Of a stretch of DNA of 64,000 nucleotides, positions 1 through 10,336 are shown in pieces. This DNA comes from Portulaca oleracea. Lineage: Eukaryota; Streptophyta; Magnoliopsida; Caryophyllales; Portulacaceae. Under the pieces are notes generated by a model. It ran no database searches, had not been told where the DNA came from, and worked only from the letters and a program-made list of their open reading frames with translations. The stretch is taken from assembly GCA_029582165.1 (NCBI GenBank), contig CM055870.1:43197513-43261512 (forward strand). Reading direction: 5' to 3'. Every line of letters begins with the position of its first letter. Position 1 is the stretch's first letter. Made by a program: the position numbers and the translations under genes.

Positions 1-17
1 ATAATAATAATAATAAT

Positions 18-83
<66 letters not shown>

Positions 84-104
84 AATAATAATAACAATAA
101 TAGT
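1..104. repeat. compound (AAT)n/(AAC)n microsatellite
   Basis: The window opens with runs of ATA/AAT triplets, then about twenty ACA/AAC triplets, then AAT triplets again. It continues off the left edge. A similar compound array occurs at 63241-63357. Confidence 0.95.
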
Positions 105-1165
105 AATGGTAATGGTAATTAATGATTTTGGATTAAATGGAAATTTATAAAGGAAAGGAATGGAAATTTAAAAAATTGATAGGGGTATAAAGGGAAATTA
201 ACATTTGGGACACCTTTTAGCTTAGTTCTTTTTATAAGGAGGTTTAGATTATTATTTGACCATTCCGTTTATGACTTTTAGTATTGATTATTTACTTTTT
301 TAAAATTGCTTGATTGGTATTATTTGTTTGATTTCACATCATTGGTTTTGTTTGGGGCTATGTCTTCTACTTTAGCCAATTAAGGTATGTACTGGACCTG
401 TCAATTGACTTGTATTGCTCGCCTTTGATATCTATATCTGTGTTCCGTTGGGCCCAATTTTGTGATATGTGATCCTATCGTAGCCCAACCACTGGGTCAA
501 TAATGGTATATCGTTGCCCTGCCACTTGGTCATTAGTGGCTTATCGTTGCCCTTGTCATTGGGTCAATAGTGACTTAGCCCTAAAGTTAGCATTTTTGTT
601 TATTGCTATTTTGATTTGTACTCTGCTTTCTCTCTGCAAATTCTTTGACCAATCCTAGTGTGTGTTTTGACGTTTTGAGACAAGTGTTTGTAAAACTAAG
701 TCATGTGTTGTCAATTATTTGATTGTGAACTCTAACTCAGCCTATGTTTTACATGCATGTCTAACCCAACTAAAGGAGTGTTACGCTAATTATTGGGCTC
801 CCGAGCTCATCCTTTCAATCTTCTCTTTTTCTTTTTCACTTTCTGCTCTTATCAGTATCTAACTGTTCAGGAGAAGGGTTGTGGATCCCAAGTCTGTATA
901 TTTGGAGTTGACACTTTTATTCTTTAGACTAGTAGAATTTATATTTTCAGTCAAGTTGGACCTTGTGGAGCTTAGACTTGTAGTTGGTATTTGGGATTTA
1001 TGGATATTTGTTTTTTACTCTTGTTGAGTTGAATAAGATATTATTTGGGATTGTGAGTTATTAAAGATTTTGTCTTTCCCTTGTTACAGTTTAGCCTTGC
1101 ATGCTTGTAGGACTCCTAGTGTTGCACGTGTGCCATGTTTGTTACCCCTCGGTTCGGGGTGTGAC
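105..1165 (+). mobile_element. probable 3' part of a gypsy-type LTR
   Basis: There is no open frame. The stretch ends in a GGTTCGGGGTGTGACA-like sequence, the usual 3' end of plant Ty3/gypsy LTRs that start TGTGACA. No matching LTR start was found, so the left end is probably decayed or outside the window. No primer-binding site follows the end, which would fit a 3' LTR or a solo LTR. The family call is an inference from the terminal motif only. Confidence 0.35.
478..577 (+). repeat. 33-bp tandem repeat, three copies
   Basis: Three diverged copies (478-510, 511-543, 544-577) each begin TCGTAGCCC or TCGTTGCCC and carry a central GGTCAATA or GGTCATTA block. They lie inside the putative LTR and are not coding. 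Confidence 0.7.
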
Positions 1166-1195
1166 ATGCACGAACCTTAGTTACACAAAGCATGA

Positions 1196-3217
1196 TGTTC
1201 GGTTGCGGTATTTTGGGTTTTAAGAGTAGGGTTGTCGTATCCACAGGGATGGTGTGTGCGGTATAAGAAATTGGTTTGGTAAGGTCTAGACCTGTCAATA
1301 CGGGCAGGCGGGCGGGTTATGGGTCGGTCGTATATCGGGTTCGGGTAAATACGGGTCGGGTGTATTTCGGGTTCGGGTAAATACCAGTTGGGTGTATTTC
1401 GGTTTCGGACGGTTTGGGTCGGGTTTACGGGTCATGACCGCCCTTTTTCTTAGTCACTTACAACTAATAAAATTGATTATAATTAGTCAAAGACACCTAT
1501 GTAATGTACCATTCCTTTTCAAGTTCGACCACCACGATATGTCATAGTTGTACAGACATATTACTATACACCTAATGGACAAAATTTGGCAATCTTCAAG
1601 TCTACAAGTATTATGCGGTTTACGTCAACAATCCACGAATAACAGTACTTATGAAATATGTAGGGTTTTGGGATGCTAATATACTAAACTTTTAAGATAT
1701 TGAACAATAATGCACTGAACTTTGACATTGGACAATAGCACTATTTTACTGAAAGAGAGGAGAGCAGCGGGACTGCAGGAGTTTGAGAGTTCACTGAAAG
1801 AGTGAGTGATTGACCGTGTTAGGGTTTTGTTTTGGTCATTTGTTATTTGATTATTTCATTTGCATGTCTCTCTTTACACTTAATTTTCCAAAACCACTCA
1901 ATATTTTTTTTGGGGCCTTAATTTTCATGAAATGGGCCAATTTTTTTGCACAAGGCCGAGACAAACAAAAATTAAAATTAAAGTGTCCGATCTGGTCGAC
2001 CCAAACCTGACCCGACCTGACCCCTTTTTTATCGGGTTCTTTGGGTTGGGTCATTTTCGGGTCCCGGGTCGGAATTTCGTGTTCAAAACCCATTTTTTAC
2101 GGGTCGGTTTGTGTCGGGTTTCTGGGTCGGGTCGAGAATTGCCAGGTCTACTAGTAAGGTCTATGATTTGAAGACAATAAATAAAACTTAAGGCAGTGAA
2201 ACTGACACTAAACATGAAGTAAAAACAATAAATATTAAGGAAATTATTAATATTAGCATCCATTTAAACAAATAATTGATTGCGAATAATAATCAAACTA
2301 AACATGAACTGGAAATTAAAGCTACAACGAAAATTCATAATACTAATTTTTATCTAAGAACAAAAAGAAAACAATCAATAACATTGAATAAGCAAATTAA
2401 AACTGAATTGAGAACTGAAATTAAGACAAAGAACATTAACCTGAATTTCTTCACTCCGTTCTTGAACTTGAATCACACGAATCTCTCGAACAAACAAGAA
2501 AGATGTGATTTGGATTATTAAGACTGCCTGAATCCTCACTCAAAAGGAGAATTCGGGGAACCTTACTCCTCCTTTTCTCTGATAATTGGGTTTTGGGTTG
2601 AAAACTAATATTACGAAAAATGAAATAACAAAAACTGAAATTAACTATGAGTGAAAGGGAGAAGGAAACAAGAAACTGTAATTTTAATTGAACTTGAATT
2701 AAAGGTCAAAAAGCGTAGATTAGAATCGAAAAACTGGAGACAAAAGAAAAAAGAACTATAAACTAAAACCTTAAAACGGGCAGAAAGCTAAGGACTACAG
2801 ATATGTGAAATCATAATGAACTTGGAAGGAACAATAAAACTGACAAGAAAACCTACCTAATGTGTATCTCTAATAACTGCGGCGATGTTTCTTTTATAGC
2901 ATGGACGGAGGTGCGACCAGCATCTCTCACCTTCTCTGATTCCCTTTGTTCTGGTTGTGGCGTGAGTAGCGGGTAACAGGCGCTGCCAGCGTCTTTGCTT
3001 CACGTTGTGGTTGCTTCGCCGACATTAGGCGTTGCTGGCGTCTCTTCGTTTCTATCTCTTTTTTGTCCAGATTTTGTTATATTTGACTCCTTTTTCTAAT
3101 TATTCTCTTATCAACCTACAAAAACACAAAAATCATCACAACTAACTAATAGTTAAGGGATAAAACAAATAAACACTTTATTAAGGGTATCAATTCGATT
3201 CGAAATGAGATCGAACA
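1196..3217 (-). mobile_element. solo LTR, Athila/Tat-like, reverse orientation
   Basis: Read on the minus strand, the ends are TGTTCGATCTCATTTCGA and ACCGCAACCGAACA. They match the ends of the LTRs at 21330-22375 and 26168-27206, as does an internal block around 2480-2560. The middle (U3-like part) differs, so this is a sibling family. The flanks are CATGA on the left and CATGC on the right, a 5-bp TSD with one mismatch. No internal retrotransposon sequence is attached, so it is a solo LTR. A hAT MITE (1287-2153) sits inside it. Confidence 0.75.
1287..2153. mobile_element. non-autonomous hAT element in the solo LTR
   Basis: The 8-bp flank GTAAGGTC is present perfectly on both sides (1279-1286 and 2154-2161). 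The ends are TAGACCTGTCAAT and the inverse of TAGACCTGGCAAT, with a 3-bp extra CTA at the right end. Both subterminal zones hold many GGGTCGGGT-type motifs in inverted orientation (about 1300-1430 and 1985-2140). There is no transposase. Terminal sequence plus 8-bp TSD fit the hAT superfamily. Confidence 0.85.
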
Positions 3218-4019
3218 CATGCAAGAGATGGGATTAGTTGGAGGAGAGAGGAGGGAAAAAATTTAGGTCAATACGTCGGAATTCCCGTAGTAGCAACATG
3301 ACAAGAGTAATAGAACTTTGGGGTTGTAAGGATAGTGAGAAATGACGGAAATAATGGGGATTTTCTTGGATGATCTTGCCTCTTCCGAATATTGGAATTA
3401 AAGGGGGGTACTTCTTGGACGAAGATGGAAGAGGGGAGACACGATCCACCATTCAAGGTCCAATCCCCCTAGTTAGACCGTTTGGCCTTAATAAGTGCAT
3501 GAATAATCATGGAATTGCATGGTTTGGGGGATTAAGTTGACTAAGGTGAGACACGGGTCAGTGATGTATAAGGGTGGATAGGGCGTTTGGCCTTACTTGC
3601 ATTTTGTCTCACACAGATCACTGACTGTTCATATAATTGACGTGGCAGGCGCTAAAAATTGGGCTTAGGTTGTTTGGCCTTGGGCTGAAATTTGTTGAAC
3701 TTCAAATAGTCACAACTCTTTCATCCAGACTCTAATTGATGCAATTTAAAAGATGTTGGAAAGCTTATGATGTGTACTTTAACCTCATAAAAAGAAATTA
3801 GATCAATGAGACTTGTGGAAAAAATGATAATTAAAAGGGTGAGCATATGTATATTGAAATGGTGGAAAATGATGGGAAGTGTGAGGTTTATTGTGAGAGT
3901 CTTAGAAATGGAAGGGTTATGGAGATTGAGTATATATGGTAAGTGCTCGGCTTGACTCACCTCCTAGTCTAGATAATAAGAAAGTTACAATATACACAAC
4001 TGGGACAAAATACAGTGTC
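3218..4019. other. no gene recognised
   Basis: No conserved protein or repeat end was recognised. The block around 3700-3760, an ACAACTCTTTCATCC stretch followed by AAAGATGTTGGAAAGC, resembles sequence often found in gypsy LTRs, so the region may be old LTR sequence. The short frames are not convincing. Confidence 0.4.
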
Positions 4020-6283
4020 TACAACATCATGTTAACCATGCAGGACAAACACATACCTTAATTTCAAACTGGTACATCCACCTATATTGCACAGGTATGC
4101 CCATTGTTGCTTCATAAAGCAGATGCACTAGAAGGTGCTCCATCACATTCAAGAAGGAAGGTGGAAAGACCATTTCCAATTTACATATAATTTCATGGTA
4201 TGTTTCTCTCTACCCGAATCACATCATCTACCTTCAGAAACGAAGCACACAAACCTCTAAAGAATTGACAAGTTCAATGAGATATTTCCAAACATTTGGA
4301 GGCATTAAGTACCTCATTGCAATTGGTAGCAATATCTTCATAAAAACGTGACAATCATGAGTCTTCAAACCATGTAATTTTGAATTCCTTTACATCCACA
4401 AATCCACTCAGGTTGCTTACATAACCATCGGGAAGTTTGAGTTCTTCAAGTCATTCACATAAGGCCGTAATTTCTTATTTACCCATCACATATGAAGCTT
4501 CTACTTCGAAGCTTGTCCCATCTTCAAGTTGGGCTATTTTATATGTTTATTCGTCGGCGCTTACAATCAGTGGTAGGTCTTTTTCAGTTCGCATCATCCT
4601 TAGTCTTCCTTTTCACACCCATGATCGTGTTCAAGACTTGATCAAACATATTCTTCTAGTTTTAGGTCCTTCCAATATGGCAACTCCCAAAATGTGCTTC
4701 GTTTATTCCAGTTATGCGGCTTTAGATACCCATCCACACCACCATAGAATTCTATAGACTTAGGCATATGAGATACATAATCCCAAACTTGTTCACCATT
4801 CATCCGAGGAGGAGGAGGTGAATGATCTTCTTTATTTTTCAAGAAAGCGCTCTTGTTCTTTCGTTAAGGATGATCTTTTAGGAGAAACTTTCTGTGGCAA
4901 TCGAACTAGAAATATTTACTCCCATGCTTTAACCAGCGTGCTTTTGTGTTTTTCATGCAGTACGACATGCTAATTTGCTAGTTATAGTCCAACGAGAAAG
5001 CATTTTGTATGCTGGGAAATCACTTATGGTCCACAAGTAGATGCCTTCATTCTAAAGTTTTGCATCATATAAACATCATATGTGTTAATTCCTACTTCCA
5101 ACAATTGCTTCAACTCACAGTTAATGGTTGTAAGTAGACATCCAACTTTCCCTTTCGACTCTTCGAGCTAGGAACCAAAAAGGTAAAGAACATGTATTGT
5201 TTCTTCATCTGCAACCAAGGTGGCAAATTGTACGGAGTTGCAATAAAAAGCCAACACGAGTATGTTTGCCCAAAGCTTCGAAATGGGGCGAAACCATCAA
5301 TGCATAAGCCCAACCTCACATTTCGATGTTCTGAGGCAAATTCCTTGCAAGTGGCATTGAAATGCTCCCACGTTTCACTATCATATAGATGAACCATGGA
5401 TATGTTCAGACATTCATTCTTTGAGTGCCACCTCATCATTTGCTCTGCGGATGTCTTAGTTGTATACATTATTTACAATCTCAACCTGATAAGAAAGTAT
5501 ATCTACACCTCGTGTGCTATGCGTTTACCCCGTAACGTTGTTCTCGCATATCTATCAGCGCTACACTGGTCACACTGGTCATGTTCAGCATTATCTTTCT
5601 AGAACAACATGCAACCGTTTGGACACGCATCAGTTCTCTCATGTGGGAGTTCCAAAGCCTGAGCAACTTCTTTGCGAAGTAGTATGTGTCTGTCATCTCA
5701 TTATTCGGGGCACAAATGTCTTTCATTAGTGACAGCAGGTTGTCTACGAATTTATTTGGGAGATGATACTTACACTTGATGTTTATTAGTCGCGATACCA
5801 CTGACTATAGTCGCACAAAACAACCCTCATACAAAGGCTTTTTGGAGGTTTATACCATTTCAAAGAATTTTTTGATCTCTTCCACCAGTTCTTCGTCCCC
5901 CCTTTTCATCACTACAGTTGGAAGGTAGTTGCCCAATGGAATCCATGATAATTTCTTAGATAGGTTCTACACCTACATTACTAGAAGACGTTTCACCATT
6001 ATTCGACGATTGAGTGCTAGCCTCTACAAGCTGGTGTAGCTCCCCATGGCCGACCAAACAAAATAACATGGAAGGAATTCGTGCTTATACAAATGTAACT
6101 TCACAGTGTCATGGTCTTTTATTTCTTACATTTGCAATAAGGATACCTATACCGTCTACTCGTCCTGAAACTCTCCCGTTGTTTCGCAAACGCCATAAAT
6201 TCATCATTCACCCTCCATACAAACTCCTTATATAGATATTCTCCATCAAACCTTTGACACCTCCCCTTTATATTGGTGTCCAT
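4020..6283 (-). pseudogene. CACTA TNP2-like transposase remnant
   Basis: The minus strand reads as a broken En/Spm (CACTA) transposase in the usual order. It starts MDTNIKGRCQRFDG at 6283 and runs into a transposase-associated domain with a YPYCKCKK cluster. It continues with a TNP2 N-terminal block (5801-5517). The TNP2 core (5469-5110) holds HSKNE, RNVRLGLCIDGFAPF and PYNLPPWLQMKKQY. Then comes the NKRSTFWELPYWKDL region (4842-4642) and a C-terminal part with KLPDGYVSNLSGF and YRWMYQFE (about 4440-4050). Several stops and frameshifts separate the blocks, so it cannot make a full protein. A GTATGTG donor-like site follows the last block. CACTA-type terminal repeats were not located. Confidence 0.85.
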
Positions 6284-7372
6284 TATATGTAGTTGCATAC
6301 ATGATATTAAAGGTTTTTAGGTCCACTATAATTGACATTTAATTTAAGGAATTATATGTGGCCATATATTCGTTAATGTTTGCAAGTCAAGCCTACATGC
6401 TTCTAAAGTGATAGATGGTCCGAAATCCATTAGTTATATATAATGCTAGATTGTCTGGTAAAGTCATTGCAGGGCTTGACAAAAAATCAGCAACTTTTCC
6501 CCATAGTCCTCCAAGTCTAATATATAAAGATGAGGTATGTACATGATCTCAATGAGTTTGTTCCCAAAAACATTATGCACCTCATTTTTAGATTCGTACC
6601 CGGAGAATACTCTGGAGATAATCAAGCACTAATTAGTTGTCAAACAACTTGCAAAAATTTACTTCCACACAACCTAGCATCATGTTATTACTAAATTGTC
6701 CAACCCTAACAATTCAAATACATGTATATAGTAACTTCACATGCACCATTTCATATACATCATGATATGTGTATGGAGTGTAGGACTTCCATCCCTTTAG
6801 GACCTTTATGTACATATATTTGAACATATTGTACTGACAACATCTATTCTTAATTTTGTGCTCCCTCCATTTAATTCTCACATGCCAAACATATCTATTA
6901 AAACTAAGTAGAAGGCGGTTATCTGTGATTAAATCTATTCACAAGCTCTGTAGTCCAGAAAGCGAACTTTGAGTAGTTACGACGAAATGAAAGCATATAT
7001 AATCCGTCACAACTCTCATCCTCGAAAGTAACAAAGAATATAATATTAACGAATCGGAATAGGAAGCCTATTAGTAGAAAGTGACTATTAAGTAAGATAA
7101 GTCTATTTATGTTTTTAAAGACCCCATTTATGTTTTTGATTCTAAAACATAATGTTTTCCTCGTTTTTAAAGGCCAAAAACACCTATTTAAACTCATTCT
7201 AAGGAATTTATTAGGTTGTTGGTAAATCTTTTTCTAGAAGTCGTTTAAAATCCACGGTAGTTTCCTATGTTTGCCAACTTTTCAATTTTGATATTAGCTT
7301 TTTAAAGGTAGGCTAAACCCACAATTGTAGCATACAGAGGCTTTTGAACATATTTTCATAAGGAACTTTTGG
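6284..7372. other. no gene recognised; old repeat sequence
   Basis: The stretch is AT-rich without a convincing open frame. A CTCCCTCCATTTAATT block near 6850 looks like one end of a Stowaway-type MITE, without a visible partner. The piece at about 7100-7170 weakly resembles the part of the 1.15-kb tandem unit just before its MITE half, so a decayed earlier unit may lie here. Confidence 0.4.
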
Positions 7373-8781
7373 TTTATCATGGTACCATATATTACTCATG
7401 GAGAAGCTTGATCAAACAAGGGAGAATAATGTGAACTAAAAACTGACATATTAAGTTGGAAGGCATAACGTTCACAAAGTTACTTTTCTAGATATTTTCC
7501 TGTTCAAGGTAATTCAAATAGACCTCTACACTCTCACTAATATTTAAAAGCTATTTTTAAGCTATTTTGGATAGCGGCCATAATTAAAAGCTATTTTTTA
7601 TCATTAAAAGTTAAACCCTGCCTCATAAAACTTGTTGTCAAGCATCCCTTTACGTATATAAATCACAACTTTCAAAGATCATTGAGAAAAAGCTTCACAA
7701 TGGAAAATAAAATTCAAAGTGTAAAAGTTTCCAAAATATGCCAAATATAATCAATCTAAATAATTATAAATATGGGTAGTTTAGACATTTCAAACATTTT
7801 ATCAAGAAAATTTACAAGTTCAACTAAACAATGTAAAACACACTTTCCTAGAAAAATTTCCCAAAATTATACCAAAAGCTCTCTAAAATAAAGTGATGTC
7901 ATGTCGTCATCATGGGCATCTCAAATAACAATTCATGAATCGTGATCATGGTGGTAAAAACATGATCGTACAATGCAATCAGTGGACCTAAAAGTGAGTA
8001 GAAATTGGTTGCACTTGACTCGTGGTTAATAGGTAAGGACGACAATGTGATATCCAATTGTCAAATAATTGTACTCATATTGGGATGTTTCACAACTTAG
8101 AATTTTCCAAGTAGTTTCAGTTAAGTAATAACCATAACCCAAGCCAAACAGTAAGAAATTACTGTGAAGAATCAGTTATTTTCAAGGGGAATTTCATCAA
8201 TTCGCTATATGAAAATAGATATTTTAAAGATATTTTGGATAACGACCCTATTTAAAAACTATTTTTGAAAGCTATTTTTTTTTATAGGAAATTGGATTCT
8301 AATGATATGAACTATTTGCCATAGGAGACTAAATAATATGAACTTTAGATTTGGTTCTAATTAATATGAACTTTTGCACCATAGTAGACTAAATAGTACG
8401 CCACCGAGATAAGTTGAACTTAACTCGGTGAGGGGATGACGTGGTGGCGGAGGCACGCGCCTGAATCTGTTGACTTTGCGATGCCAGCTTTGACTTTCCA
8501 GATAAGCCCCCCCTCTCTCTATTCCTTCCTCTTCATCATACCCAATTCTCCTTTCTCTCTCTGAACATCCCAACTCCTTTCTCTCTCTTCCCTCTCATCT
8601 CTCCTTCTTAATTGCCATAGCCATGGGACTGATTCTCCATCCCCTCTCTCCAGTTCTCTCTCTAATCCAACCTCTCCCTCTTTTAATCCCATAGGCAGTG
8701 GTGGTGATTTCAACGAGGAAACTACCACTCACTCTCAGTCTTCCTCCTACACCCCACATAGATTTTCTCTCCCCTGAATCC

Positions 8782-9060
8782 ATGGCACCAACAACATCCT
8801 CATCAGAGCACCATTCTCTTACTGTTGTTCACCATAACCCAGATGACAACCACAATCACACCCCCACCCAGACCAACTTTCTGACTCGACTCCGCCGATT
8901 CAACTTTCCCAGAGCCAAATCCATCCCACTCCTACTCTCCATCGCCGCTGGTCTAATCATCCGGTTCGCCGTCCCTAAGCCGGGGAAGGTGTCTCACCTG
9001 AGACAAAAGCTAAAGCTAAAGCTCCTTGAAGCTACTATAATGAAGACGAATGAGTTTTGA
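8782..9060 (+). pseudogene. captured fragment like a plastid dicarboxylate translocator
   Basis: The frame starts MAPTTSSSEHHSLTVVHH, a Ser/Thr/His-rich leader like a plastid transit peptide. It then reads RAKSIPLLLSIAAGLIIRF followed by AVPKP, which I recognise as the start of the first membrane segment of the 2-oxoglutarate/malate (DiT-type) translocators. The similarity stops near 8985; the rest (VSHLRQKLKLKLLEA) is not translocator sequence. Intact translocators have about 550 residues and a dozen membrane segments, so this is a small N-terminal piece. It lies inside the long-TIR element, which suggests capture of a host exon. A same-frame ATG exists upstream at 8698, but the 8782 start gives the transit-peptide-like beginning. 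The match is from memory. Confidence 0.5.
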
Positions 9061-9096
9061 TTTCGAAATTACTGTTAACGCTAAACCTAAAGCTCC

Positions 9097-9291
9097 TTGG
9101 TTCTGAGTTTTGATTTCGATAGATTTACAACTGAGGAGCACAAAGACTCATCCTCTTCCTCGTCCTCCCCATCATCATCTCCTCCTCCTCCTCCTCCTCC
9201 TCCTATGACTCAATCGATGCCGTCAGATCAACATCAGCCTCCTCAGATCCCGATTCAATGCCCCCCCGACGGAACCGTAACCCTAGACTAG
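9097..9291 (+). pseudogene. second captured segment, Ser/Pro-rich, unidentified
   Basis: A short frame of 64 residues holds a Ser run, a run of eight Pro, then SMPSDQHQPPQIPIQCPP, and ends at a stop at 9289-9291. Just upstream, the phrase CTAAAGCTCCTTG and the ATGAGTTTTGATTTCGA-like phrase are duplicated (near 9020-9065 and 9088-9118). The segment therefore looks assembled from pieces. I do not recognise the parent gene. The location inside the TIR element supports transduplicated coding sequence. Confidence 0.3.
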
Positions 9292-9598
9292 GTTTTCTCT
9301 CTCATGGTCGCCTTGCTCTGTTCTTGTTCAAGCTGTGTTTTTACAATACTCATGGACCAACCATTATTTTGAGATGCACTGATTGTAGAGAGAAGAGGGA
9401 TGGTTGTTAATATGAGGGAGAGGAGTATAGGATTTCAGTGGTCCTAAATGGGAAACTCAGTGGGATTGAGAGAAATGGAAAGAGAATGGACGGTGGAGAT
9501 GTGGAGTTGTGGGCGTGGTGATCTTGTGAAAGTATATGTTTCAATTGAACTGGCAATTGTGCTGTAAAAAAATGGGAGTGTTGTATCAGATATGGAGG

Positions 9599-9601
<3 letters not shown>

Positions 9602-9639
<38 letters not shown>
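9602..9639. repeat. (GA)n microsatellite
   Basis: A pure run of about 19 GA dinucleotides lies just upstream of the copia insertion site. Confidence 0.95.
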
Positions 9640-9642
<3 letters not shown>

Positions 9643-9662
9643 CAGATATGGAGATATGGGAG

Positions 9663-10235
9663 TGTTAAAGAAAAGTGAGTAGCAAGGTAACAGCGGAAGC
9701 GAATAATAGAATCGAAAGCGAGATGACGGATATTACGATAAAATTTAGGAACGAAAAATAAGCGATAAAATCAAACACCAGAATTACGTGGGAAACCGAA
9801 GAACTCGGAGAAAAACCCACTGGACAAAGAAAAATAATCCACTATGAGAAAGGAGGAGTACAACCTGATCACTATCACAGGGTGTGATACGATCCACAAA
9901 GGAGATTACAATAACAATCTCTCAACACTCAACTCACAATCTCTCAGGATACACTTGGGAAAATATTGGTGAGACCCCTTTCTCTCTCAATATTTTCTCT
10001 CTCTCTCTCTCTAGCTCTCTGTGTTTACCGATGTGTTTTGGTGGAGAAACATGTACTCTATTTATAGGGAAAACTCCCAATAACCTAACTTGACTCCCAC
10101 TCCAATTAGATTTAGAATCTAATACAATTAGGAAACTCAACATAATAAGGAAATCTAAATAATATCCTAATACAATTAGGAAACAAATAATTGTGGGATC
10201 AAGAGATTTGGTGATTTTAGGACACTTTCCTAACA
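9663..10235 (-). repeat. copia 3' LTR
   Basis: 573 bp, beginning TGTTAAAG and ending TTTCCTAACA on the plus strand. A polypurine tract (minus strand AAGGTGGAG) abuts it at 10236-10250, as expected for the 3' LTR of a leftward element. It holds a CTCTCTCT run near 10000. Confidence 0.92.
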
Positions 10236-10336
10236 AACTCCACCTTGGACTAAAATCAACGAATCATCGGTCCAGATAAAAATCTTGACTGTCGCCATCA
10301 ACACACCCCTCCGCAGGGCGTGGCCCCACAGGGCTC

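Noticed and set aside
4437..4757. A 106-codon plus-strand frame.
   Set aside because: It is the antisense shadow of the CACTA TNP2 remnant, whose conserved motifs are on the minus strand.
8361..8783. Several Arg/Glu/Gly-rich minus-strand frames.
   Set aside because: They are low-complexity reverse readings of the CT-rich 5' region of the captured gene fragment.
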